Shown piece after piece: positions 48,517 through 60,732 of a stretch of 64,000 nucleotides of DNA (position 1 is the stretch's first letter; each line of letters starts with the position of its first letter). Below the pieces are notes generated by a model that saw nothing but the letters and a program-made list of their open reading frames with translations, made no database searches and was not told the DNA's origin. Origin of the DNA: Phoronis australis (taxonomy: Eukaryota; Phoronida; Phoronidae); NCBI GenBank assembly GCA_002633005.1, contig NMRA01000418.1:73519-137518 (forward strand), written 5' to 3'. Position numbers and translations under genes: made by a program.

Positions 48517-49260
48517 TTAACATGTTCATCAAACAAGTAACATTTGAACATCATAACAACAAATTACAACACGGATGTGAAAAATGCAGGTTCATGAAAA
48601 ACAAACGTTAGTTTCTCAAAGCACTACGTATTTTCCTCAACACTAGAATTGACCATACAGTTTTAGCAAAGGAGTACTTTATTGTGCGCTTTTGCGAGGT
48701 TTGCGGTAATGTAATGCCACAAATCAGATGGAATGTCCAAATGACTAACAAGCAAAATAAACAGAGTGAATCTCAAAAACAACACCTTCATCAAACAAAA
48801 AATGAACGAACAATAACAATTAACAATCATCAAACAAATAATAAATGAACATATATGAATTTTTCATGTGGAACACAATACGGTTCAACGAAAAATAGAC
48901 GTTAGGTTCTAAAAACAATAGGTATATAGCTGAGCACTAGAAAATGATGCCGTTTTAACATTAAAGTAGTTCATTGTCTGCCTCCGCTACGGTTGCCCAC
49001 TATAAATCAGTTGAAAATCCCAAAGAAGTAACAAGCAAAAGTCAGTAAAATAACAATTAATTAATAACAATCAAGTAGCCATTGAAAATCGTCAGGCATG
49101 TAAAAATAAAATGTGATTCATGAAAAACAAATTTTAAGTTATCAAGTCAACAAGCAACTAGATCACTGCGGAGAATTGAAAAAATAATGTTTTAGCTTTG
49201 GAGTTCATTGTTTACTGCCTTTGGGGTGTAGAAAATCAGCTGGAATGTTCAACATAAAAA
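48517..49260 (+). repeat. Diverged tandem ~270-bp units (copies 2-4)
   Basis: Copy 2 (48517-48800) matches 46834; two further units to 49260 share 'caacaattaacaatcatcaa', 'gaaaaacaa', 'gttttag' and 'tcagatggaatgtcc'-like blocks at increasing divergence. Confidence 0.6.
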
Positions 49261-49682
49261 CTGGCACAGGGCTTGTCTTTGATGATTTCAAAGCTTTAAA
49301 AGGGGGTGATCATCGCCATCACACCAAACGCTGCCCCAAGTAGGATTCTGTTTGGAACATCGTCGCACCCAACCGACACTGCAAAAAGAGGTCAGTAGCA
49401 TGTACACTTATTTTAAGATTTTTAATAAAATAGCTGAAAACAGAACAACGGTAAACCTCACACTGTAATCAATATTCTTAAAACGACTTCAATCTCGCCA
49501 GCCCTCTCAATACGATGCACATTACAGAACAGGGTGGGTTATGTCAGCTTCTTAAAAACCCAACTCTGTTTGAGGAAGACATTGAAGTGGTATTCATGTG
49601 AATCACTTGCAGTAAACTGAAATTAACACAGGATTATCAAAGATGGAAACATTTTTTGAAGAAACCCAGGGGTTGAGCAAAC

Positions 49683-50635
49683 TCAGAAGAAAAATGCACC
49701 TAATGACCCCATGGGTGCACTAAATGACCTGATAATTTGAAATTCAAACTCAATCACATTTACTAAAAATATATGTAATTTTGAATTCTCTAGCTCAAAC
49801 CTATTTTTCTGATTGGTTAGGCCTATTGCATAGTAAAGTAGAACGTTCGATTGGCATGGTGATTTACACCAGTGTCCTGAACCTGAAAAGAATTCCTTGA
49901 AAAATGTAGGAGATATAACATTTTGATCGTTAGATGACCTTTGCACTAATTGACCCTATATGGTGCATTCTAAGCGTCTAGGGGAATCACTGTAAAGGCC
50001 GAGAAAAGCGTGTTTAATGCAGAGAATCAGTTGTCTAACAGTTGACACATCAGAATACTTGGTGAATGAAAAGGTCAAATTTTCAGAACAAAAATGCACC
50101 TAATGACCCCATGTTTGCACTAAATGACCTGAAACTTTGAATTAGACTGTATAGTACCTGTGCTTATCAGACCTGTGAATTTGAAGTGTTTAGGTCAAAA
50201 TCTTAGTTTGCACCTAATGACCTTTGACCTGTTTAACCTGATTGGATGACTCAATTACTTAGAAAAGTAATTTCTTAATTTGCCTTATTGACTTATACCT
50301 CTGTACCAAATTTGAAAAGAATAGGTTTTAAAATAAAGAAGGAGTAGTATTTTGACCTTTGCATCAAATGACCTCTTCCGGTGCAATATGGAATATGATT
50401 ACATGTATATAATGAATCAAAATTTATGTACTGTCAAAAATGATATGCTGAATTTAAAGAACGTAGCTGCACCAAGTTTGGAGATATAAGGCCTCTAAAT
50501 TGGTTGGAAGAAGAATAAGAATAAGAAGAATGAGAATTAGAAGAATAAGAATAAGAAGAATAAGAATGAGAATAAAATTGAAGAAAACCCAGGAACAACA
50601 ATACTCTGCACTTGCACGCGAAGAGTAAATATGCA
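49683..50635 (+). repeat. DR1-hairpin repeat family, most complete copy
   Basis: Runs uninterrupted through blocks that are split at 13020/18102. DR1 at 50218-50230, (AAGAAT)n run at 50510-50572, hairpin remnant at 50603-50626. The Ser/Tyr-rich minus-strand open frames here are microsatellite translations. Confidence 0.8.
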
Positions 50636-52745
50636 AAGGTGAACCTGCACCTGTACACTCTGAAGTGCATGTAATCTGAATGCTTATCATTTCTGACTTA
50701 AGATTTTCAATTTCCTTATAATAGTTCCATGGCAAAAATGGTGGACACGAAGCCAAATGTCATTTTAAAGGACCAAACAGCTATTGTAGGGAATGCGCAC
50801 AACACCCAGACTGTGGCAGTACGACGCCCGTGAATGGTTGCCGCAGTGCGCCATTATTTTAATTAATATCTTATATCAATCCAAATTATCTTACACAATT
50901 CATTAATGTCAACCATATTTTATTGATATCATATATAAACAAGAATAACCTGATCCACCACTATTCAATTCATAATTGACATCAATCGTATTTATGTCTG
51001 GCATAAGTCAGCAAATGAAAATCATTGACACATTCATTGCTTTATTTGAATAGCCCACATTATGTACACTGTTAATGCTTTCAATGTTGACGCTCTTCTA
51101 CCTTCGCCTAAATTAAATATTGTTAATGGCATCAAAGCACTATAAACAGCATAAATGAACTGTTTAATGCAATAAATTAACCTTTACTGGTGTTAATCAA
51201 TTATTTACAAGTAAATAACTTTTAACTGCATAATTTAATTATTTGCAGAGCAAATCTATTGTGGGACAAATGAGTGAAAATGGTAGGCACGTAAATTAAC
51301 TTCAAGCTAATGTCATTAAAAATACATTTGTGACGCAAGTAATCAACTCATGATGCAAAGAATGACATTCAGCTTCAAGAATTGATGCGTTAGTAATTAA
51401 TTTTCGACGTTATAAGTTAATTTGTGCCGCAAATAATTTATATAGGTGTGAAAGTGCAAATAAGGAATTCGTCCAATGAAAAGTTAATTGACGGTGTTTC
51501 TGAGAATTAATTTTTGCACAATTTATGTGGCCAACGATATTCTTCAACTCTCTCACATTTGTCCAAAGCCTCATTTCTGCAACACCGAGTGCATGGCAAG
51601 CTATTCTGAGTCAGTTATCATCTTCAAAGGGTCACCAATAATGTCAATAATGTTTTATGGTTACAGGCAAGTCTGATATGCAGATTTGTCAAGCAAAGAC
51701 GGGCTTATGTGTAGCCACAACATCTAAGCATTGACTCATTTTCAGGACGTGCATTTTATACTGGTCAAAAGTTCAAACCGTCAAAATTACACAATCATGT
51801 TTTGTTGCGACATGCTGTCATGAGTGGAGCATTTTAAAAACAATAATAAACTTTCACTGATACGTTGTCAAAATTCTATTTCGTGTTACGCTACCTCTTC
51901 TTATTTCATAGCATACACGAGGAGACTGAAAATATATATATAGTTAAAGGTGGTAAAACAGCAAAATAATATCGAGAGATGAAGTCAATCTCTTTTCAAA
52001 ACGATTAGTCAACCAGACAAAATTTTAAATCAATCTTGATGCTGAAGTCGCCTTTTAAAAAAGCAAACAACACATCATACCACGCAAAACTTTCACTAAC
52101 CACTGTTTGGGGTGTGGGGACTGTTGCTAAGCTCATCATTCTGAACTAAGATAATTATTAAAATCTCAAATAGCCTTGTTTCTGCGAGACACGGATGTAC
52201 TGTGTATGAAAAAGAAGTGAAAGTATGAAATGAGGAAGAATATCTCAAAATTTGAAAATAAAAACCAAAATGAAACATGTTTCTGTAACATAATTGATAC
52301 AGATTATATTGTCATCGTATCGACAAATACAGCAGTTTAAGAGAACACATTTTGCACTCAATTCATCAGAGTAAAAACAAATGGAAACACATCCACTTAA
52401 TGTAAATAGACCTTCAGAAGAAAGGCTCTTCAGAGAATAAGTCGTTCAGCGTTAGGGCATGATACAATTCCGATTTCCCATTTCCTTAAACCATTTGGAA
52501 AAATATATTAGAAAATGTCATAATAGTCTGAAAACTGTCCTAAAACAACGAGACACGCCTTACACGCATGTCTGTTGGTATCCATAAAAGTGACCACAGG
52601 ATAGTTGATCAAGAAACATTGAGTTCGTAAAAGATTTAGTTTGAACAAATCAAATGCATTACTAAGATAATGATATTAATCGTTCTTGTGAAATTGGCAC
52701 ATGTGTGAGCACACTTAATTTTTGAACTAGAGCAAAACATCGACG
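50636..52745. other. AT-rich interval, no gene seen
   Basis: 50860-51480 is very rich in 'ttaat/attaa' words. No coding support. Confidence 0.5.
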
Positions 52746-52748
52746 TAC

Positions 52749-52784
52749 CTCCACCTTCTCCATTTCCAATTGGTTTAACGGTAT
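52749..52784 (-). CDS. 36-nt micro-exon, Gly-rich linker (copy 2a)
   Basis: Acceptor 'ggtttacag', donor gtacgtc, phase 1-1, peptide (D)TVKPIGNGEGG. Diverged from the consensus in DNA and at three residues while keeping frame, length and both splice sites. The intron context matches 6600-6840 weakly. Confidence 0.55.
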
Positions 52785-52854
52785 CTGTAAACCATAATTT
52801 AGCTTTACATTAAATGTTCTTGTAAAAGTGGAGTTTCCACACAAATGGAAACAC

Positions 52855-54545
52855 AAGAGCAACGCAGAGCGTTGAAATGCGCCCACAATTGCACCGCATA
52901 CGGTATCCTTCTAGGGTTGTTTATTGGTACCATAAAGTGGCCAGTAGAGGGCATATATGTAGTATGTTGTACTTTGCAAAATGGAAAGGCATGGTCATTG
53001 TATCCTCAATAGGCTAGGGGCAAAATGTGAGTGATCTTCATAATACAAGCACATCCTATACATCAGTTGCTTAAAGCACCACAGAAACATAGAATTAAAA
53101 ACAAATTTACCAACATACGAGATTAGCACAGCATTAGAATGCCAGAAACAAATTTCTACTTGGAACTTTTCCTTCATAGTCACAAAGTGACACAAAGTAT
53201 ACNGTCATTGTCTCCTCAATAGGCTAGGGGCAAAATGTGAGTGATCTTCATAATACAAGCACATCCTATACATCAGTTGCTTAAAGCACCACAGAAACAT
53301 AGAATTAAAAACAAATTTACCAACATACGAGATTAGCACAGCATTAGAATGCCAGAAACAAATTTCTACTTGGAACTTTTCCTTCATAGTCACAAAGTGA
53401 CACAAAGTATACACCTGAAGACCTATGAAAATACAGAGGTCAATGTAAAATACTAAAATTGCCACTAAAGGCATACCGGTAGTCAGAATCATCCTAAAGT
53501 CGTCATCGTCCGTTGTCAACATCACATAATTACACTTGCTAAATTTAGTAAACATCCTGCAAACGGTATGGGAGATACAGCCATGGGCACAAAAAAACTG
53601 CGACTAGGAGGTAATCAAAGTCATGGGAAATTCAGCGTCAACCGTCCTCTTCATAGTAAGAACATACATGCCAATTTTCACAATCATACTTATAGCGGTT
53701 TGGTTGATAGAGGGGTGGACGCCAAAAAACAGACTCAAAAACAGTAAAAATGGCCACTGGGTGTCGCAAACTAGGTCGAATCCATCCGAATACGAGAGGA
53801 TAGCGTCATCGCACTATTAGGTGCCTACATACCAAATTTCATGAAAATCCGTTAAGGACTTGTGAAGATAGAGAGGTAAACGTAAAAAATAAAATTGCCA
53901 CTGGGGGGCACACTGGTAGGCGGATCCGTCCAAAAGTCGTCATCGTCTGTTGTTAACATAATATAAATACACTTATTAAATTTCGTAAAGATCCTGCGAA
54001 CAGTTTAGGAGATACATCCATAGGCGCAAAAAAAAACTGCCACTAGGAGGTGCCACAGTGGTCGAAATCATCTGACAATCATCGTGAACTGTCCTCTACA
54101 TAGCAAGAATATAAATGCCAATTTTCACAATCATCCTTTGAGCGGTTTGGTTGATAGAGGGGTGGACGCACAAAACAGACTCGAAAACACTAAAAAATGG
54201 CCACTAGGTGGCGCAAACTATGTCGAATCCATCTGAAAACGGCAGCATAGCGTCATCTCACTAATGGGTGCCTACATACTAAATTTCATGAAAATCCGTT
54301 CAGGACTTTTGAAGATACAAAGGTAAGCGTAAAAAAAATTGCCACTGGGGGGGCACACCGGTAGTCGGATCCGTCCGAAAGTTCACACGTGCCGTCCCAT
54401 TCATGAATGGAACATATGTGCCAAATTTCATGAACGTATGTCAAAGGGTTTTGGAGATAAAGCAGCGGACGCCAGACGCCGCCCGGACGGACGGAGATGA
54501 CGGCATAATGCGTTCACATCAGTATAAATATGTGGGCGCATAACA
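52855..54545 (+). repeat. CTCF-motif repeat family, near full length
   Basis: From the 5' palindrome end to a 3' end 'atatgtgggcgcataa'. TGCGCCCAC near the start and GTGGGCGCA at the end form short inverted termini. Exact matches at 52941 and 54201; several near matches. Interrupted by the N-linked duplication at 52994-53412. Confidence 0.8.
52994..53412 (+). repeat. 209-bp direct duplication around a single N
   Basis: 52994-53202 and 53204-53412 differ at about one base and are joined by one N. Most likely unmerged contig ends, not biology. Confidence 0.85.
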
Positions 54546-54749
54546 AGTGACAAAAAGTTAATGCGCGCCAATGAAACATGGAATTTTAAATCTAGTCTGC
54601 TCATAGTTGGTAAAATGAGCATACAGGGTACAGCTGACACCTATCTTGTGTTTAGAAGGACTATGGCACAAAATTCGAGTGGTCATGCCAAGGTGAAACT
54701 CACGCCAATCTCTATAAATCACATACCCACAGCAAAGGCTTTTCTGGGG

Positions 54750-56359
54750 TTAAAGTCCTTCTTGCAACCTGCCCATTTGGTTCAAGTATCCGAAAATACT
54801 TACTACATAAATTCTTATTTTCGACACCCTTTCTTTATATTCTTTTCGCCTTTCTTGCCAAAAGCAATTTTTAACAGTATTTGACCCTTCTCTCTGAGCG
54901 TATGATTACCGGTTGTCATCGGTTATTTCCGTACCCACATTTCCGGCTCATCAGTTCAGGAACTTGTCCTGAACGCCGCCATTTTTTCCTTGTAACTGAA
55001 TGTGCTATGGCTTGCTCGAAAAGTCTTCATTATTTTGTTTCATTAGTAATATATCGTGATTTGTTTGCATATGTAGTGTATTTATAGTTTGTAGTTAGTG
55101 GTTGTTGATTTTTTTTGGAATGTTACGCGTACTTAGTATGTTAAAATAGCATTGGTGTTTAGTTCCTTACGTAGGCGGGTCAAACCTAGGAACCAATGGG
55201 TCGAACCAATTTTTTTCGGTTTTATTTTTTTTCCTCGTTTTGAAAAAGTACTTTGCTATCATCGGAAAGGTAGTACATTCTACTCAGTAAAAATCGAAAA
55301 AGTATCAAAATCGGGGCAAGCACTGTAAAGCCATTGCAAGTTTTGTGGCGAAATTTGGGTCACTTTGTTTTGATCGCGTCGGCCATATTGGAGGACAGCG
55401 GGATGAATTACGAGTTTAAAACATTGTGTAAATTGTTTTCGCCAACAAATTACGGTGAAATTTAGTTAGACATATCTTTACTTACTATTCTGTACAATTT
55501 AGCAGTGTTCACCAAATTTCAGCCTCGCAGTTGTTACTCATTAAGTGATAAATGTGCTCACAATTCCCGTTTGACTTTTGGACTTCGTCTCATTTCTGGC
55601 GGCACCGACAATGGCGTTTTGCTGAACAGAAAGGCATGTTCAATCGGCTACTTTGTAATTTGTGAAGATTTAACGTTGATACATTTTGACAAACGTTGCT
55701 ACAAAAAAGAAACTTTGTTCAATTTTTGTGTTTTTGTGTTTGTGGCCAGCGACCAGTTAGGCCTAAGTGTAGTCTTGGCACAAAGCTGTATAGGCCCACT
55801 ATCAAGCTGTATTTTGACTATAGTCTTCAATGGTAGCTGCTGACTGAGGCTAACTAAGGTCTGCCGCGGCAGTGTGATACAGGACTGAAACTACCCTTGA
55901 ACATATGCAGCATTTATCATTTGACCATTTTACTTCGACAAAACAGCTTGCAACCGCATGCATTTACCGTTCGCCAGTGTCTGGTCTCGATCCGCACCGG
56001 TTCCGATAGGCTGCGGTCCCCAGTCTGGCAAAATAATTTCTGTCAAAATTTATTCGCATGATTTCTTCAGAAAATTCCATAAAATTGTCCGTATTTTGAT
56101 TTTATCAAAATTAAGGCACTGCTCGAGTCGCACTGACGGCGTTTTCTTGGTCTGGGTTCCTGAATGAATTGTACTTCCGGGTTCGCGGCAAGTTCAAAAT
56201 GGCGGTGTTTCTTCGGGTGCAAATCGTGAGTGGCACGTTCATTTAAACTGTTTTCAAGTACGGATCGTGTATTGGTTATGGGGTAGGTACTTCTTGGATC
56301 CTTATAACATCTTCTAACCTTGTAATAAGGATTAACAACGCGTGAGAGAAGGACTTTAA
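54750..56359 (-). mobile_element. 1.6-kb TTAA-bounded element (copy 2, inverted)
   Basis: TTAAAGTCCTTC at one end and AAGGACTTTAA at the other. Inverted relative to 35082-36651, with an extra ~100 bases near 55750-55850. Contains AAAATGGCGG and CCGGGTT motifs as in copy 1. Confidence 0.75.
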
Positions 56360-56583
56360 GGTTCTTGATCATGCCAAACTTAATCAGTGAGACTATTCTC
56401 ATACAGGCCCCTGAATGCTGGGATGTCATTCAATAGGAAAGTTTGAACATACATGCTTTCCCAGAATTTCTTACTTCTCACTTTGTCAAACATTCTTTTA
56501 AAAGCGACACATGGTCAGCCTACATTTATGATCTGTGTTCAGTGATCAAAGTTGATTTTGAGAAAGAGAAAAAAATTTCATAC

Positions 56584-56619
56584 CTCCACCTTTTCCATTT
56601 TCTGTTGGCTTAACGGTAT
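56584..56619 (-). CDS. 36-nt micro-exon, Gly-rich linker (copy 2b)
   Basis: Acceptor 'gatttacag', donor gtatga, phase 1-1, peptide (D)TVKPTENGKGG, the most charged variant. Confidence 0.55.
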
Positions 56620-57460
56620 CTGTAAATCATAATTTAGTTGCACCATCAATATTTTTATACAATGTACGTATCCATACTTCGAAGTTGACGCTCAACAGAA
56701 ATGAAAATGCAATTGGTGAAATTTTGTATTCAGTGTACAGGTATGTCTGCTTTTCTAATTTATACTAAACAGAAAGAAATGATACTAAAATTTAGTGGCA
56801 AAGGAGTTCAGCAATTTTTGTTATTTTAGTACCAAAAAACTTGTTCATCAGTAGTTAGAGCAGCCAGGACTTTGAATCATAACAATTGTCTGACATAGTC
56901 ATAGCGCCACCATGTGGATTAGGTTCTAAAAGTACGCATTGTAACAAATTCCGTGATGGAGCAGGAGTACTTTCGACCAAATGATGATCTAACAAAATGT
57001 GTTAACAGAGCAGTCCTACACCAAATGAATTAAAAAATGCCAAATAAGAAAATGAATATGCTTTCACAAGGTGCAAATGAAATAAAAATCCCCATTCATG
57101 CATAATTCTATTATGTAATTGAAATTTCTTTTGTTTTTGGAGTACATGCGCTTATACATGTATTAGCGGAAAATCAATAAAAGACAGTTATGATACTTGG
57201 CGTTTCCCAAACGAAGTGTACAATTCTGTTTTCTCCAATCCTTGCAACATTTCTCCAACATTTGGAAGACTATATGTTTTCAGCAATGTCTTATAGTTTG
57301 AACATACGGACCCATTAGTAGTTCGTACAAGGGGATTTGCAGTTTCGAAGAAAGACTTGAATTGCGTTAATAGGAGCTGATGCTGTTCATGCTAGAAATG
57401 AAAGAGGGGTATTGTCTGTCTAATGATAAGTTTTTAAATTTGAGAAAAATATTGACATAC

Positions 57461-57496
57461 CTCCACCTTCTCCACTTCCAGTTGGCTTAATAGTGT
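57461..57496 (-). CDS. 36-nt micro-exon, Gly-rich linker (copy 2c)
   Basis: Consensus sequence, (D)TIKPTGSGEGG, acceptor atttgcag, donor gtatgtc. Only 197 bases from the next one, so the two can be spliced in series or skipped. Confidence 0.58.
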
Positions 57497-57549
57497 CTGC
57501 AAATTATAATTAAGTTTTATATTAAGTATTCATGTCTTTAATAAGACAA

Positions 57550-58175
57550 ATTTGGTGCACAACAAATGCGCCACTAGGTGGCACGAAATATGCCGAATTC
57601 ATGTGAAAATAGCAAAATGTCAATGTTTCTTTAATGGAAAGGTAATGTCTGCCTAATATTAAGTTTCTAAATTGGAGAAAAATAATGACATACCTCCACC
57701 TTCTCCACTTCCAGTTGGCTTAATAGTTTCTGCAAATTATAATTGTTTTATGATGGTAAGTATTCATATCTCTAAGCAGAAGTTGGTGCATGAGAAATGC
57801 GCCAATGAATGCACCGCAATCGATCTGCTTTGAGGGATGTTTATTGATATTCCAAAATGACCACTAGATGGCGCGAAATATGCCAATCTGAAAATAGCAA
57901 CATGTCATTGATTCTTTAATGGAAAGCTATTTACCAAATTTCATGAAAAATTGTCAAAGAACGTCAGAGAAAATTAGGAAAACTGAAAAAATGAAACTGC
58001 CAATAGGGGGCACAGCTTTTGCTGGGTCTATCCTCAAGTCATCGTCCATTGTCAACGTCATATAACTACATGTGCTAAATTTAATTTTTTTTTTAATAAA
58101 TTTTAATTCTGCAGTGGGTTTAGGAAGTGGAAAAAAATGTCACTAGGAGGGGGTTGTACTGAAACCCCCTTGATC
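57550..58175 (+). repeat. CTCF-motif repeat copies
   Basis: Exact CCASYAGRKGGC matches at 57571 and 57861; a one-mismatch site near 57997. They lie between the micro-exons. Confidence 0.7.
57694..57729 (-). CDS. 36-nt micro-exon, Gly-rich linker (copy 2d)
   Basis: Same core as 57461 but the first base pair is AA, so the junction codon is Glu instead of Asp: (E)TIKPTGSGEGG. Both splice sites intact. Confidence 0.55.
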
Positions 58176-58557
58176 TTCAACCCCCTCGATCCACGACCCA
58201 TGAGGTGCGACCCCCTCTACCCATAAACTGTGGCGATAGAGGTATCTGTGCCATTTTTACCTATTACACAATCTTATTAAGTCGCTGGGCAACTTTCCCA
58301 TAAGACATACTTTAACGCCAGTCTGCTCTGGCTGAAGTCTGGTGATAGGAAACAGAAAGTGGCATGGGAATGCCGGTGGTCTTGAATAGTGCATTGTGAG
58401 CGCGCTAGAAGTCATCCCTATATCGTGCAAGTCAACATAACGTGCAGTACAGTTAGACAAGCGGCTATCAATGGCACAGTTCAGATAAACTTAGGGAGAG
58501 AGAGTACGTTAACGTGAAGATTCTGTTCTCAGTGAGTTAGAAAAAAATATTTGATAC

Positions 58558-58593
58558 CTCCACATTTCCCATTTTTAGTTGGATTATTAATAA
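58558..58593 (-). pseudogene. Micro-exon relic lacking acceptor
   Basis: Core aligns as INNPTKNGKCG with a donor gtatca, but no AG precedes it ('tttattaata' instead of 'atttgcag'). Confidence 0.45.
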
Positions 58594-60320
58594 ATATGTT
58601 TACCTAATAATATGTCTACTCATAAGTCAAAGTTGAGGCTCAAGACAACTGGAAATGCAAGTGGGGAAATTTTACTATGTCACAAGAATAACAAGAATGG
58701 TATGTCTGCTTTTTCTAATTAAAACTAAATTGAAAGACATGAATTTAAAATTTAATGCCAAAGGTGTTCAAATTTTCTTCTATTAATACCAAAACAAACT
58801 TGTTCATCATTTGTTATTGCAGCTGGGACTAAGAGTTCTGACTTGTCTGACATAGTCATAGCGAAACCATGTGGACTAGTTTCTAACCGTAAACTTTGTA
58901 ACCAATTGCATGGCTCAGAGCAGTAGTAGTTGCCAATAAATGATGATCTAACAAAACCTGTGAAACATGTTCATAAAGAAGTCCTAACACAGGACACCCT
59001 GGGGGGCAAACTTGGACAAACTACACGAAAAGTGGAATGAAAGCTTGTAGCCTCGTGACTAAGGAAATTAATTCAAATTTAAAATGAGCCAAATAAGAAA
59101 AAAATGCTTTCACAAGTCAAAAATAAAATCAACTTTCAAACATAATATTACAATGCAAATGACATTTTATTTGTCTTTGCTTTAATAGCTTATTGAATGC
59201 ATTAGAGTAAAATCAATGAAAAGACAGTTCTCGCACACAGAAACACAACGTCCTTTTGGACTAAGGACCCTTCTGTACAAATGTACGTAGGATTTCAATG
59301 CAGTTTTTTTGTTTTCCCCATTCGTTGCACCATATTCACAATATTTGAAACAAGAGCAACGAAGAGCGTTGGAGTGCGTCAACGAATTTGAAGTTGGGAA
59401 CAATGACATGAATTGCTTTGATACGAAAATGATGCTGTTAATGCGGCGTATCGACGACTACCTACTGACCGAGAATGTCTGTGTTCCAATTTCCTAAAAA
59501 AGTGAAAGTTGCACAGAAATGGCATCGTTTTTGCACCGTACAAGAGTGTGGAGTGACGGTACGGAACATACCACTTAGTCAGTAGCCACACTTTTTTTCT
59601 GCATATTTCAGTCTAGGAATCGAGTTTCAACCGAACACAGAAGTGGCGTTAGGATGAAGGACTCTCCACCATGTAAGTGTATTTCTAAATTTTATAAATA
59701 ACGGACAGAATGCTTCCATTCTAGGGTGAGTGATGCTAAGCCCTAGACCCAGGCTCAGAAGGAGTGCTAGGACACGTAGGCTAATGCATTGTGTTTAGAC
59801 CCCACTAATTCTACATGGCAACAGTGAATACGAGTGACCAAGGTTTAATGCGGCCTTTGAGTGTTTACCACTCCTTGGTTCAGTTGGTTGTAGCTCACTT
59901 ATGTCTGCGGCATTTATTGTGCAAGTGGTTGAAGTTTGTATGGTCTCAAAGTCGATAAAGTTTGTTGTCTGATTCTTCTAGTATTTGAGTGTGATACCCG
60001 TATCTATACTCTCCTCGCTGTACGCATAATAAATGTCAAAATCTCGCTCAAAATCGACCTCGTCTTCTGATCTGCTGTGTTCTGCCATTAATGCAATTGA
60101 TTGTCAAGTGACCAAATATCTTCCTTCAATTACATCATTTCCAAATAACAAATTTTCCTTCAAAATTAAAAAATGGCTACCATTTGGCATAAAAAGGACT
60201 TATTCAGTTAGATTTTATGACATTCATTTCATATTAGCAAACTGAAACCTCAAAGACTAAGGAAATGCATTGTAGGAATTCTTTACGTTAATTTTGAGTT
60301 TAAGAAAAATATTGACGTAC

Positions 60321-60356
60321 CTCCACCTTCTCCACTTCCAGTTGGCTTAATAGTGT
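60321..60356 (-). CDS. 36-nt micro-exon, Gly-rich linker (copy 2e)
   Basis: Consensus (D)TIKPTGSGEGG, acceptor atttgcag, donor gtacgtc. Orthologous within the duplication to 9966. Confidence 0.55.
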
Positions 60357-60408
60357 CTGCAAATTATAATTAAGTTTTATATTAAATATTCATATCTATA
60401 AGCAACAG

Positions 60409-60732
60409 TTGGTGCACAGCAGAAAGATGCAGGATGCGAAAAGATACTGTGCATGTATAGTAGTGTTACATGGAATGTCCACGTTTTCTAAATGGCAATT
60501 GTGGCAATTGCACTTCATTGGAATAAATGAAGTTGAACGTACACAGGTATTCAGTAATTTTTTGGATTCGAAAGAGGGGTTTGTAGCCAGGACCCGTAGA
60601 TCTAATCTATGTCCACGAGTATTTAACTGGCCGGACAACCTGTATGACGTGCTAGCAGCACCACCACCACGTGGATTCTGGAAGTACGCAATTGCAGCAA
60701 ATCCATGGATGATGATGTTCCATGAGTTTTGA
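60409..60732 (+). CDS. Uncharacterised ORF, duplicate of 10054
   Basis: Same ~102 residues as the copy-1 ORF, then a different C-terminus because a stretch (10357-10456 in copy 1) is missing or rearranged here. Coding status uncertain. Confidence 0.22.
   Translation: MVHSRKMQDAKRYCACIVVLHGMSTFSKWQLWQLHFIGINEVERTQVFSNFLDSKEGFVARTRRSNLCPRVFNWPDNLYDVLAAPPPRGFWKYAIAANPWMMMFHEF

Noticed and set aside
50434-50756. Ser/Tyr- or Leu/Ile-rich open frames
   Set aside because: Translations of the AATAAG-type microsatellite in the DR1 repeat.
53205-53555. 116-codon ORF matching 47331-47849 and 52995-53195
   Set aside because: Similarity comes from the CTCF-motif repeat and the duplicated contig end, not a gene family.
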